From Druceiella hillmani (Eukaryota; Arthropoda; Insecta; Lepidoptera; Hepialidae): a stretch of 64,000 nt of DNA. The position numbers were made by a program, and so were the translations under genes. This document shows, piece after piece, positions 10,951 through 23,192 of this stretch; positions within the stretch are counted from its first letter, which is position 1, and the number at the start of each line of letters is the position of its first letter. The stretch is taken from positions 33,195,501 through 33,259,500 of the forward strand of contig JAYKKI010000008.1 of the NCBI GenBank assembly GCA_039881145.1. Direction: 5' to 3'. The notes beneath the pieces are model-generated. The model was not told the origin of the DNA and did not search any database. It saw only the letters and a list, made by a program, of their open reading frames with translations.

Positions 10951-13900
10951 TAAAGAAATTAAAGAAAGTAGAAATAATTCTACATCACATAGTTTCATTT
11001 AATTGTGAGTAATAAAATATAATTAAAATTAACTTCAAAATACTGCGTTTTTCGTATCTTGTGGTGTTCGCACCTGCGTGTTATGTTAAGCCGTTCTCCC
11101 GACTTTTTAAACAGCAAATATCAAGTGTCGGTCTGCCATTTAATCACGAATTGTATTTAACATTGTATAATATATCTGTAAAAGAATAGAAAAAGGACGA
11201 TATGCAGTACGTAAACACTTATTTGGATATTATAAACTTACATATTTTTTATTTCTAAATCTCTACATAATTTTATTCGTACTTCGTAAAATTTCTATAT
11301 CATTTTTCTATTTTATAAACAAACATTTCGATGCAAAATAAACATTTCTCTAATGCTCCTTTTTTACAAGATTTTTAAATGAACGTTTGAAACGAAACAA
11401 TATATTTTCATTTCACAGTGATGAAGACCAAGGAGATGAATTCGGTATTAAAAATAGCAACACCATTATATGTCATACCGGCTGATCTGATTCTAGGTGA
11501 AAAAAACCATTACTTATATCTCTTGTTGGTACAAGATTCAAGCTAAAAGATAGACTAAAAATATAAGATCCAAAATTCAGAACTCATAACAAAATATTTG
11601 TTTGGTTACATAATAGAAGACATTAATTTATAGTCAGTGACTGATAAAACTGTAAAGTAAATTAAATTTAATATGTCGTTCTGTATTATATTTTCAATTC
11701 AATGAAAATTGTAAGTTGTACTTCAGAATATACACTGTTAATCATAACATCGTAGAATGTTTATCCTCTACACCGCGTAAAAGGAAAGTAACAAAAAAGT
11801 ATACAAGCAAAAAATGTATTAATTTTTTTTGGCGTTTCTACTCTTTAATGTATGAGAGTAGAAACGCCAAAAAAATTTTTGAAGATAATTGGTAAATTCA
11901 ATCTGTTTAAAAATAACCAGTAATTTCGAAGGATCGACTTATTTTATGGCAATGATCTTTATGTGATTCTAAGATAATACATATATACTTAAATATCAGT
12001 GACACAGCGTCATTATTACGATAAATTAAAAAAATCAAATACGGAGGGTTTAATTATATTAAATACGAAATTATTCAAGACATTCATTTCATCAGCTTCC
12101 AACAAAACATGCATGCTTCGTTATTTAAATGTTTAATTCCACTGACATGGTATCTTTAAGAAGACGTGCGCTGTAAATTGTTAAAATTGTTTTTATTACT
12201 TCATAAAGATGGGCTATTCTTATAAATAATAATACTCGTTTGCACACACAGAAATGATATTGGCCAGACCGCTTTTCACTATTGACATCTTCTTATTTTA
12301 ATCTCATATGCATAAAATTCGGTTTCCATTTACTTGATTTAAAGACACGCAATATTTCAAATCCTTTACAACATACCTTGCAATAATTTAAATCCAAAAA
12401 GACAGATCGGAAGCGGGCGGTCGGATGGATTAAGGCATACGTATGTGCGTGGGTACGCATGTGCGTGCGTCCGTAGATCTAGAAATATGAACATTTTCTT
12501 TTTATATTCAATTGATTATACATAATAAGTAACAAACCTGTACCTAAGTGTGTTGAGTAGATAAAAGCAATTATGTGCAGAATGGCAAGGATCTGACTCG
12601 TGCTTGAAAAAAGAATGCAAGAGTTTCAGAATTTCATCTTAGATCTAGTCAGACATTTGACCAATCTCATTGCGTAACCGAGAATCTTTGGGCTTCTGAA
12701 AATAATTACTTGAAACATATTTTTATTTAACTTTTTTTTTTAAATAAAATTCGACGAAAACATGGTTGCAAGGAATTCGTATTAAATATGTATTACCTAA
12801 AAAATGTATTACGTGGGATAATACTATTCGCCCACTCTGATTGAATCACTTTGAAGCAAATTTTTGTATCATCTTTTCAATTTTCAATCTATTAGGCGTC
12901 AAATCGTAACGATGAATTTAATTATTCCTAAAATTTTGGTGTAAAACTACGACTCAAGTTGTATTAAACGATTTCCTTTCAAAGTAGTTATACTTGCAAG
13001 AAAAATGTTATAATTCGAGTTTGTCGCAAACAAAAATGTTTGAATATAAAATCAAAGGAAAAAAAAAGGGTTTATAACCCTTTTTTTAATTCTTGAATAT
13101 AAAATCATTCTAAAATTGTATTAAATTTCAAACGATTTTCTTTGCCACGCTTAAAAAGAAACATATTACAAAGTAAGAAACTAACACCATCCATCCGATA
13201 TAGTTCAGAGAAAAATAACTCCATCTTTCCGTAAATTGATAAAAATTGTTACGTGCGGTTTAATTCGTAAACGTTTCAGCTGCACAAATCGGAAAAAATT
13301 AAATACAATTTATTTGGTGACAAATGAATTTAAAAGGAAAAGTGCTTACAAAAATTTGAAGAAGGCCGGGAAAAGTCAGGAAATATTTTGATTATTGAAA
13401 ATTAATTATAATTACAGAATATTTTTTACAATTATGCGTTTTTCTGAATCAAATTAAAAGAAAATAATATTTTACTTTATTTTAGGCTTTCTTCAAATGA
13501 AAACCAAAATTTTTACCAAAAAGCATATTTTGTCGATATAAATATCTTTACTTTAATCATACTTATAAATATACAGATATTTTCATACTACAAATACTAC
13601 AGATCTACAGATTATATACGGGAATAGCAGGTAAACGTCTCATTATCTTCTTTATTCTCATAACTCATTTTTTAACTTCATTCGTCATAACTTAAACGCT
13701 AAATCAATTTATTGGAAGACAATGATTTTTTTATTAAATTGTGCACTCACTTTTTAAATCCTAAGTAATATGCTGTGATCAAAGCGTTTTATTCTCCATA
13801 AAAAAAATAATTGTATTAGAGGCAACGTAAATGCTTCTATAAATTAATAACTATTGTTTTAAATATTCTTTACCTTTCCACAACCATAGTTTTAAATGTT

Positions 13901-14077
13901 TTTAATATTTTTTACTCGAGTGAAGCATTATAGTGACATCGATTGATCAACGTTTCACTTTTTTATTTCTTGCTTTTTTCTCATGTAACATCGTATTATT
14001 TCCTTACTTTAAAATCCAAAATCAATTAAATGAAACTACGTGATGTAGTATTATTTCTACTATCTTTAATTTCTTTA

Positions 14078-14118
14078 CCACGACCTAGGTTTCGTTGTAT
14101 TACAACATCTTCAGGTGG
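14078..14118 (-). ncRNA. Hammerhead ribozyme motif, minus strand, copy 4 (intact by eye)
   Basis: Minus strand: CCAC / CTGAAGA / T / GTTGT-aat-ACAAC / GAAA / CC-TA-GG / TC / GTGG. Stem I is 4 bp before a mismatch, stem II is 5 bp, and stem III has only about 3 bp including the A15.1-U16.1 pair. Such a tiny stem III is characteristic of Penelope-type and retrozyme-type hammerheads, which are thought to work best as dimers. Confidence 0.75.
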
Positions 14119-14146
14119 GATATTAGCAAAGATTCTTGCTAAAATC

Positions 14147-14187
14147 CCACCTGAAGATGTTGTAATACAACGAAACCTAGGTCGTGG
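14147..14187 (+). ncRNA. Hammerhead ribozyme motif, plus strand, copy 4 (intact by eye)
   Basis: CCAC at 14147-14150, CTGAAGA at 14151-14157, stem II GTTGT-aat-ACAAC, GAAA, CC-TA-GG, then GTC with predicted cleavage after C14183, and GTGG at 14184-14187. Every invariant core position is present. Together with the minus-strand motif 30 bp away, the element carries two back-to-back ribozymes on opposite strands. Confidence 0.75.
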
Positions 14188-16009
14188 TAAAGAAATTAAA
14201 GATAGTAGAAATAATACTACATCACGTAGTTTCATTTAATTGTGAATAATGAATTTCTACAAAATTAACTCCAAATATATTCAATCCAAAATCAATTTAG
14301 AAATTGAGTAATATTTCAGCATCAGTTCTGGATTTCGGATTTTATAAAATACATTACGATATTTTTTTTTATTTCGACCAATATGAGAAAGTATTACATT
14401 CACTCAAAAATTGAAGTAGAGATTTTGATTGGAATCAACTCTGGAACACGAATAGGTCATAAAAACTCGAAATAAAAAAAATTCTATCTTTATATTCATT
14501 TAGCGGTCTATTGTCTAAACTCAATGGCTTATCGGATCGATTAGGGTGAAATTTTATATTTTGGGATTTTTTAATTTCAATAAATATACCTATATTTTAA
14601 CTTCAATAAATATATGCATTAGTTATATAAAATTAAATTTCGAATTCGGTTTGCTTGTAACATTTTACAATAATTTTATTCAAAATTGTGTGTTATTAGT
14701 ATTGTATAAATAAAATACATTATTCAATATAACTTTTTTCCCTGAAAATGTTGATTAGAGTACATTACATGCAACGTTGAAATTTTCGTTCGTTAGTACA
14801 GCCAAGTTGACATGTGGTATCGCAACTTTATGACGGAATGAATATTTTGTAAGTTCAGCAATCATATAAAACAATAATATTACAGCGATATCACAAAAGC
14901 ACGTAGCATTTATTTTAATTTTACAATAAATGAACATATGACGCTCTGTATTTTTTATTTATTTTCATTTTTTTTTATTTTATTAGTATGTGATAATAAA
15001 GGGACAAGTAATAAGTGAACTGTGAAACGTTCACGAAATAATAATTATTTGGTGCATTTAGCGAAAAGAATAGAATGCGACTTGGCTATAACTCATTTAT
15101 TATACAAAGAGATGGGTCATATACCCTTGAAATTGGAGTTTTGGAGTGAAACGGAGAAATGGAAGTTTATCGAAATGTGTTTTATGTAAGTTTCCCAAAA
15201 AACTTTTTTGACTTGTGTCAAGTATAAAATAATTTGTTGATTTTAAAGCATATTTCCCGTTATTAAATACTTAAACCTACTTGTAATTAAGTTTAAGAAT
15301 TTAATAATTGCAACAATACTAAAATCGATTAAACAAACCTAATTGTATATAAATAAAATTTTAAGACATGGATTGATATCAAATAGAACGCCCGGGCGAT
15401 GAAATTGTTTGCTCAACCTTTGATTGTAAGGGAAGAAAAATTAATTTTATTTTAATAATGCACCTATTTGCACAATGTTATGCATATTGGTCTAAAACTT
15501 TACAACAGACGAAGAGATGGATTTAATGAAATTATAAAGGTTCCTTGTTTTATTTTGTGCCCACAAAAATATAGACTACAAAGTAATTTCGTGCACGTTG
15601 TAGTCTAAAAGGCATGTGGGGCATAAAATAGTTATGTAGTTTGTTTAACAAAAACAAACTTTGTTTCCTGAGGCATAAATCTGTTTACAATTTCAGTGCA
15701 GTTTGAAAGTCATATTATTTTCGTGTAAATTGAATGGAAATACTTTTTTAAGAATGGAATCGGCCATTTTACTTTAAATTGGATAAGGTTGACATCCATA
15801 AAATCAATCCGTAATAAAATTTAACTTCGTTTAAACGCAATCCCCCAGTAAGACAATGTAACGAGCAACAGACGAGATGGTCGTTTAAAGTTAATTGAGG
15901 GAGTTTGAGATTCCCGTGGGGATTCGGACTTGCTCATGTATGCGTTAGAGATCAAAAGACTTTGAACAATAATTAAAGAACCTGTAATATTAACGTAGAT
16001 ACCAAATGA

Positions 16010-17950
16010 CATTAGTTTATTTACGTGGTTGCTTTGGATTATGCTACCTGGGAAAATATTTGATATTAAAAGCTTTCCACTTTTATAGTAAACTCTATAA
16101 TGAATTTATCTTCTTGCGATTTAAAATGTTTCGTTTTGCAATATTATATTCCAAATGCGCGTTTGTCTCTCATCTGTTTTCGTCCAATATTAGCATAATT
16201 CCTGACAAGGCACATTAGTTAAACTGGGTTAGAAAATCTTTTTTAAAAACTTGTTATAAAAGAAAGTCTGAAAATTTATTAGGTGATTTTCAGTGACTTG
16301 ATAATGTTGCTCTTCGCGAATAGAAGGGTGGAGAAAATTTTACATTTTTGAACAAGTGCCAAATACAAAGACGCTAAACACTTATAAAAATAAGCGTCAA
16401 TCGATGAGGGCCCGTGTTAATCGGGATTCTCGAGCAATAACCATGGTACTCTGAATAAAACCTCCATTTGTCCTTTTTGTATATTGTAGATTTTTAACGG
16501 ACAACATAGCCGTTTCACCCGTAATTCAAACATTTGTAAAGTATTGTATTAGTTTGGCTACGTACTTGTAATACCGACAGCATTAGGATCTCCAAAATTT
16601 AATCTTTCTATTTCTATATATATGACATGATGTTTTAGTCTGTAAAACGAGGAATGGAGAATTTTTATTTGTGCGAATATTTTAACGATATGGACGGTTG
16701 AAAACTCTATAAAGAGGTTTTATAAACAATAATTTTGCTTGAAGGTGATATTATATTTGTTACAATTTGCATAGTTGCAGTGTAATAAACATGCGTTAGC
16801 TAGTGAATGTGTATGATTGTAATAAATCATTGCAGATGACCAATACGATATTGAATCAATATTCTTGTTAAAAGTTAGTTTCACTCAGGCAGATATTTTC
16901 TTTCGATATTTTTGGTTAGTACAATGGAAAAGTTTATTTCATTAAAGTAAGGTTTTAAGTTCAAAGCTAAAGGTCTTAAGCTAAAGGCTTCTGAGATTTT
17001 CTTTCAAGTGAAGCATTATTCTTTCATGGATACTGGAGAAAAGGGTTTTGCGTACATTATTCTTATGTTAAAAATACTAAAGCAACGTCCACTTCTGTCA
17101 AAAATATGAAAGTAGTGCATTAGCATTCGAGAGGAGATCCATGAAAATCGGGAAAGGAAGGTGTTTTAGGGCAAAATTATTGTCAATGATCATGAAAAAC
17201 CCTGGAATTTGCAGGTTTGTAAGCCCATACGTACCAAGCTGTATAATCAACCACGCGATTTCAACGGCTTGTCAAAATTGCAAGGAAAGATTGATTGCCT
17301 TCAATCTTTGTGTGTTTCATAGTGCTTGGTGGCGCGCATATGAAGATAGATTTTTGTCTTAGGAAAACCAAACCGTTCTCAAGATATAAGACTTAGAACT
17401 TGCACACTATTTTGTATCAAAACGCAAAATGATCTTATTAGGATCGAGTCAGATAAATTTCAAGCTTTTTATTTTGACACATAGATTTACCTAATACCAT
17501 TCTTTAAAATGGAAAAAGAAATATAGGTTATCAAGCCGAATAACGGAATGTTATTTCAGTCTTGAGAAAACTATAAACTTTTCGCGGTATAAGTTCTTAA
17601 ATTTAAAATTATGTTCTGAAAAAAAATTTGAGATAAACTTCCAATAAATATCAGATTTTTGTTTTTTTTTGTAAGTGTATATTGTTTTTGGATAAAATTA
17701 GTAAAGAAATTTTGAACATCTGGACATATAATAAACTTTTTTCTCTATATTTAAATGTCACCGGCCGGTGACATGACGTACACTTAAAACGAAAGGGAAG
17801 TCATATATTTATTGTAAAAATATGAAGCCTGAATTGCTGTCGTTACGAGTATTAGTCTCGACTATAGTGTCGTATTAGTGAGACACTGTTCTCTGTTTTT
17901 GGTTAATTCAATAAATTCATTTTTATTATAAAAGTTGTAATTATTTTAAG
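16010..17950 (+). repeat. Macrosatellite block T, unit A
   Basis: Aligns with 44080-44670 (end part and beginning) and with 57930-58001 plus 60558-61600. Landmarks: ggttgctttggattatgc near 16026; aatgtgtatgattgtaataa near 16805 and 61120; and gtgagacactgttctct near 17878 and 44607. The 73-codon frame at 17141-17362 is not preserved at 61380-61570. Confidence 0.65.
17755..17774. repeat. Perfect 20-bp GC-rich palindrome
   Basis: atgtcaccggccggtgacat is fully self-complementary. The homologous place in unit B (about 44487) reads atgtcactggtcggtttg, so only the unit A copy is palindromic. Confidence 0.85.
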
Positions 17951-20536
17951 AGTCAGTTTAAATAGAAAATGAATGGTAGAGAGAAAAATCGGTTTAAATA
18001 TTTTATTTTGTAAATTATTTGGGTTTATATAATGAATATCCTTTGAAAATATAGAAAAACCACTAAACGTTAAAAGTGACAAATTAAAATATTAAGTATT
18101 CAATTGCATATTAAAATAACAATTTGTCTGATTCATCATTAATTTATAAATTCGTATAGTTAAACTGGCATTAATCAAAATTATATTTTACTGCAAACTA
18201 TCACCGTACCTAAACAGTGTGTCTCATACTTTGATAAGATAACATAAGGATTCACGGAATAGACTTCTGCTTAAAATTTATTGAGAGAGGGAGTGGTTTC
18301 AACGCGGACGTCAGCCAGTCTGTGTTATTCCAACGGTGTTTTCGAGATCAAAAAGTGTTTTCCATTAAGACATTGATTTAGCAGACAGATAGACCGCATC
18401 ACAGGGAGTAGAGTCCAGCTGAATGTGTTATTATCTTAACTTAGTGGGACACTACAGCAATTCTATGACGTAAATGGTGAGTCATAATATGTACACGACA
18501 TTAGTTTTTTAAGATTTTTTAAGTCCTTTTTTTAAGAATTGGTAAATCTAGGATTCTTAACTCAATTTACTACAGACTAGATGTTTGTTAAAATTGTAAT
18601 ATATTTTAACATATTGATTAAGATATGCAATTTTGTGATTAGGTTATTTCATAAATACAATAATAGAACACTGCCCTGCTGTCCCATATTTTTCGCCGAA
18701 CATGAGCCTGCTCACACGTATTTTATTATGATCAATCTAGGATTATCCATCGAAATTACTGTAGATTGGAATAACATTAAAAGTTATTGAAGTTATACTT
18801 ATTTAGGCGCGTTATGAAAAAATGATGAGAGTGAAATTTTAAGATTCGTCACACAAAAGTTACAGTATGAAGTTGCAGCGGTTGCAGTCTCGAAACAGAA
18901 GCTATTGGCACCATCGTCGCCTCTGTCCACTGTTTTCATATTCATAGTATTTATCCACATGTTTCTATTATCTACATTCACACACGTGTTTTAGTTTCAT
19001 ATAAGTGCGATTTATATATGTGCTGATAAATTATATTCAGTAGTGATTTAAATTCAATATTTTGATTAATATATTTACTATTCGTAAATATTAGTGAAAA
19101 AATTGTGTTTGTAGACTTTTTCAAGTGCTCCAATATAATTGAGGTTATCTATCCGTATGTATTATTTAATGATGCCAAAGAAGTATAACTTCTCACGCGT
19201 GTACATAAGTACACGCACCCTTTTTTTATATGTCTAGTATACTTGCAATTTTATAGACAAGTAATTTATAAATAAAATAGAATTTACAGTCAGTCGTGTT
19301 GCCTATTTTTTGTCGCGAAATATAAATTTGTATTCATAATGTTAAAATAATATATTACTATTTTATTTTATTATAGTTTGTAAGTAATTTATATGGGACA
19401 CATTCATATAACAAGGAAGGGGTCTTTTGCTATTTTAATGTTTCTAATTTATTCCAATTTTTGTACGAGACATATTCGAACATATTTTTTCCTGATGTTA
19501 GTTGCATTATTTACCAATAATATGAAAATTTTATAGACAATTATAGGACATGTTTCAAACATGTCATGTAATTTCGTAATCAAAGGACATTTTATTTTTA
19601 AAAAATTTTAATTTATGATTTTCTCGATGTTGATCTCAAATAATGTTCTCAAAACAAAATATTTTCCTATTTTTAATAAATTTAACAATAACTTACATTA
19701 CCACAGGGAGAATTTAGCTACTATTGACAAGCATTACTTTTTAAATTAATGGGCTACATAATAATACAAAAAATTACATTTTCCATGGGATAATACACAT
19801 TCTTTGTAAATCAGTTATTAACTGGGCTATTTCTATTGAAAATGTGCCTACAAACAATATTTATTAGAAGTTTTGTTAGTTAACAGAAGTTCAATATTGA
19901 TTAGAAACATTCAGAAGTTTTTATTTTTCGTGAATTGGGTTATAGTGTCATATTTACTTAAACATTTCAAAATTAGGAGTAATTTTTGATCATACGATAA
20001 ATGCATTTTCAAGGAAGAAAGGGCTACGGGATTTTTCACAGTGTCTTTTCTGAACTTTATGTCTATTTTTTATATTTGAAGTTATATCAGAGACAGGGCA
20101 AAAAAACAATATTTTTAATTCTCTACATGTTGTGTTGTTAAACTAAATTAGCTAAATCTTTGTTTGACTTCATTGTACATTTGGTCCATTTCATATATTA
20201 TGTCATATAATATATTTTGTTTTGAAAATATTTTATGGCTTGTATTTGGCGTTTTCACCTTCATTTGTATCTAAAATGCAGAGGGCTTTGTCTTTTGTTA
20301 ATTATATATCAAATATACCACTAAGATAATTATATATCAATATAACAACTCGACCTTGTTTAATTATCTGACTTTATCTCTGTACGTACAGGGATATAAA
20401 TTAGTGGGAGCAATGAAAATATGTATTTTTTTACTACAATTAAAAAGTTATGAATTTAATATTGATTTGAACTACTTGCCGTTTCCCTAATAAATTAAAA
20501 TTGATTTGCATAATTAATTCTTATAATTTATTAAGG

Positions 20537-20605
<69 letters not shown>

Positions 20606-20780
20606 GTTATAATTGTTCCGATTTAAGTGACTATTTTTTAATTTTGTATTAAGAATAAATTAAGAGGTTAACTTGATAATATTTTTTGACCTTTTTATAA
20701 TAAAATAGATAATTATATACATCAAGATATAAATTAATTAATTTCCTATTAATTCTAATGTTTCACCTATATTTATCATT
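17951..20780. other. Gene-free AT-rich stretch
   Basis: No coding frame of interest and no match to the other blocks seen by eye. A slightly GC-richer patch near 18290-18440 has no recognisable family. A (TA)n run lies at 20539-20599. Confidence 0.4.
20539..20599. repeat. (TA)n microsatellite
   Basis: Uninterrupted TA dinucleotide run. Confidence 0.95.
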
Positions 20781-21430
20781 AAATTTTGTAATCGTGAAAT
20801 TTTGGTCATAGTTCGTCAGTACTCTCGTTAATGTGGAAATCCACATTAACGAGAGTACTGAGAGGCATAGTGGCGAAAACATATTACAGCACTCGTATTG
20901 AAAACATTATATGAAAACATATTATATTTCTGTATAGACGGATGGCCCATTGGACGGCACATCGTTTAGACCAACTAAACAATTTATAGCGCGATCTCTC
21001 TGGATTGGGCCGCTTCAATAGCGTTTTCGGCTTAAAGTGTGAGGTGTGTTTTATTACAAATTGACGAATTAATCAGCCTTAAATAATTTAGTACGCAGTT
21101 TAATGAAATTGTCTGTCTTTTGGTTTTTGAATTAATGGGAAATTGAGTTACTGTTATTTGTGTGGCAAGCACTTGAGCAAGATTTGTTATTGAAGCAGAT
21201 TGGTTGTGGCCAATTTGTGTTCGCGAATTCAATCTCTTTAATTTAATTGATCAAAGATTGATGACATAGAAAACTGAGTTATTTGTATTATTCCAGTTAA
21301 ATAAATTTATAAAATAGTTAAGCGAAACTTTTTAGTTAAAACCTACTGAATAATTTGTTTTACATATTAGGATCTGCTGAACACTTATTGATTCTAATAA
21401 TGTAAATAAATATTTCACTGAAGTTACTCG
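20780..21430 (+). repeat. Macrosatellite block P fragment, unit B
   Basis: Same-orientation match to 48670-49340 and 63330-63990. Landmarks: actaaacaatttatagcgcg at 20974, cgcttcaatagcgtt at 21011, the phrase ending gtgttttattacaaattgac, and aaataatttagtacgcagtt near 21084. Only this central part of P is recognisable here. Confidence 0.75.
20817..20860. repeat. Perfect 20-bp-arm foldback in block P
   Basis: Arms cagtactctcgttaatgtgg (20817-20836) and its exact complement (20841-20860) around aaat. In the other P copies (48716, 63360 and the mirror at 45903) only the right-arm sequence is present, so the left arm is a local inverted duplication of its neighbour. Confidence 0.85.
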
Positions 21431-21966
21431 TAATCAATATTTTTATTTCATTATTATTATTTCACATTTTCTCTTTAAAATATTTTTTTTAAAATGTTAA
21501 ATAGACGGCAAAATTACAAATTAATTAATGTACGAAAATAGACATTTAAATACTTAATGTATAAAATCTGAATTAGAAAGTAAATAAGAAGATTGAAAAC
21601 ATATTACTACACGTTCATTTACAGTCAATATTACTGGATGTCGGAAAATATATAAATAATAGAAAAAATATCACAATAATGATAAATAAATAAGACAAAA
21701 AAGGGAAATCCACTCTACATTGAGGGATGATCTAGATTTCCTCTTAAAATGATTATTTTTTATTCAGACAAAAAAGCTAAGTTCAATGCCCAACTGCTTT
21801 TGAAAGCTAATAGTTTCAGTTTTGATCGAAGTTAAACTAAAGTGAAAAATTGAATTTTATGGAGTAATAAACACCATGCTTATTTGGGAATTAAATTTGT
21901 TAAAACAGTTTTTTTATTCAAATGCTCCGCCATTTTTCTTAATGGTTTGTGATGTATATGAACTAC

Positions 21967-22066
21967 ATTGTTTTGTGTTTATATTTCAGTACCACAATGT
22001 AAATGTGAAAGTGGTATATTGTTTTGTGTTTATATTTCAGTACCACAATGTAAATAAGTGTGATAA
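21967..22066. repeat. 51-bp tandem duplication
   Basis: attgttttgtgtttatattt followed by cagtaccacaatgtaaa starts at 21967 and again at 22018. Nearly two perfect copies, so a recent event. Confidence 0.9.
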
Positions 22067-23106
22067 TATCTGTAGGTGTTAGTTACAATTAAATAAACAT
22101 TTTTGATTGACACTAAGTGGATATGTAATTGCCATTCTACTTGCGTTTAGCTTGTTTACTTAATCCTTAAAATCTATCATAAATCGATTTAATAAATTAA
22201 AATTCAAGATTGTTATTGTAGTTGGCATAGTAACCCGTGAAAGTTTTTTCTTTTTTTTTGGAAAAGATGGAAAACCTTATTGGAGACAAGAACGTTTCAT
22301 ATTGGGGAATGTTTGAAAAAGCAAATGATGCTGAAGGTTTTTATATAGGTGTTTATATATCATTTAAAAATTACTGCAAAATATTCTGTAAAATTTGTGC
22401 GACATTTGTGGGGAAAAATAATTTTTATATTACATTGACATGATGGAAAATATGTGATATAACGCTATCCCTGTCAGAGCTGTTGTGGTTCACCCGGAAG
22501 CTACTGAAGTACTGAAGGGAGATTTAATATAAGGCAGTAATCAATATCTCATTAATTAGGAACGGCTTCATTACAAATTAGCTTCATTACTCCTAATACA
22601 CATTAATTTATAGTCTTATTAAAAAGTAAATAGGCTTTGTTTTCAAATTTAGTATTCTCCTTAAAATAAAACTGTGAAATAATATAAAACTTTTTTACAA
22701 ATAAATTGAGCAGACTTATAATGACCACTGAATAAGAAGTGCACTGAAAATTTAAAAAAACAGTGAATATAGGAGTATTTAATTGGAGCTTTTGCGTTAT
22801 ACTATTGTTTCAAAACATAAATAAATTTACAAAATGCTGCTATGGTTCGAGATTTTTGGAGTCGATGTCAAATGGACTTTTCTTTCCTTTCTCTCCTACA
22901 CGCACGGTATATATGAGTGCTACATTTCACTTGTCACTGATTCCAAAAAATTATAGCAGCAGCAGTATTTTCCATATTTTTGTATATCAGGAAACGATAT
23001 TATACCGCAAAATTATCAACTAAGTACTCCCATTTTAATTATTTAATATCTCATTTATTGATATCGGAATATAGGTTTAAGGCGTTTTATAAATCTAAAT
23101 ATATCC

Positions 23107-23107
23107 G

Positions 23108-23190
<83 letters not shown>
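23107..23190. repeat. (TA)n microsatellite
   Basis: TA dinucleotide run with one early interruption (atatacat). Confidence 0.95.

Positions 23191-23192
<2 letters not shown>

Larger units (their letters stand above)
10741..11013. mobile_element. Palindromic Penelope-derived hammerhead element, copy 3
   Basis: Left end gaatatatttggcgttaat at 10739 is the full terminal sequence of the family. The element then continues as the exact mirror of copy 2, including its loop and the 3-base stem II deletion on the opposite strand. It forms the inner edge of the right arm of palindrome 1. Confidence 0.75.
10779..13940. repeat. Right arm of giant inverted duplication 1
   Basis: Reverse complement of 6569-9617 in the same order throughout: ggacgatatgcagtacgtaa at 11197, the foldback hairpin at 11822-11876, the cgtacg cluster at 12440-12475, and aaatattttgattattgaaa at 13381. 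It contains a short extra hairpin near 13062-13092 (aaagggtttataaccctttt) not matched in the left arm, and about 100 bp near 13755-13855 that the left arm has lost. Confidence 0.92.
14028..14284 (+). mobile_element. Palindromic Penelope-derived hammerhead element, copy 4 (best preserved)
   Basis: 257-bp palindromic insertion flanked by a perfect 13-bp direct repeat, tccaaaatcaatt, at 14015-14027 and 14285-14297. The right end carries the full family terminus (ttaactccaaatatattcaa). The left end is truncated inside the arm (starts aaatgaaactacgtg). A long variable target duplication plus truncation at one end fits target-primed reverse transcription rather than cut-and-paste transposition. The two arms are almost perfect complements, so the same 69-residue frame opens on both strands by symmetry; it is not a gene. 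Confidence 0.8.
13945..16010 (+). repeat. Macrosatellite block S, unit A
   Basis: Aligns with 39297-40728 and 56310-57960. Landmarks: gataataaagggacaagtaa near 14992, 39818 and (diverged) 56883; agtgaaacgttcacgaaataat near 15025; and the core with agtaagacaatgtaacgagcaa and gacgagatggtcgtttaaag near 15845-15885. A copy-specific short hairpin lies at 15572-15607. No conserved open frame. Interrupted by hammerhead element copy 4. Confidence 0.7.

Noticed and set aside
14026..14239. Identical 69-residue frames on both strands as a small gene
   Set aside because: They arise purely because the hammerhead element is a palindrome; the frames run across the ribozyme arms and are broken in the other copies.
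17141..17362. 73-codon Cys-containing frame in block T
   Set aside because: The homologous stretch at 61380-61570 carries frameshifts and stops, so there is no selection for coding.
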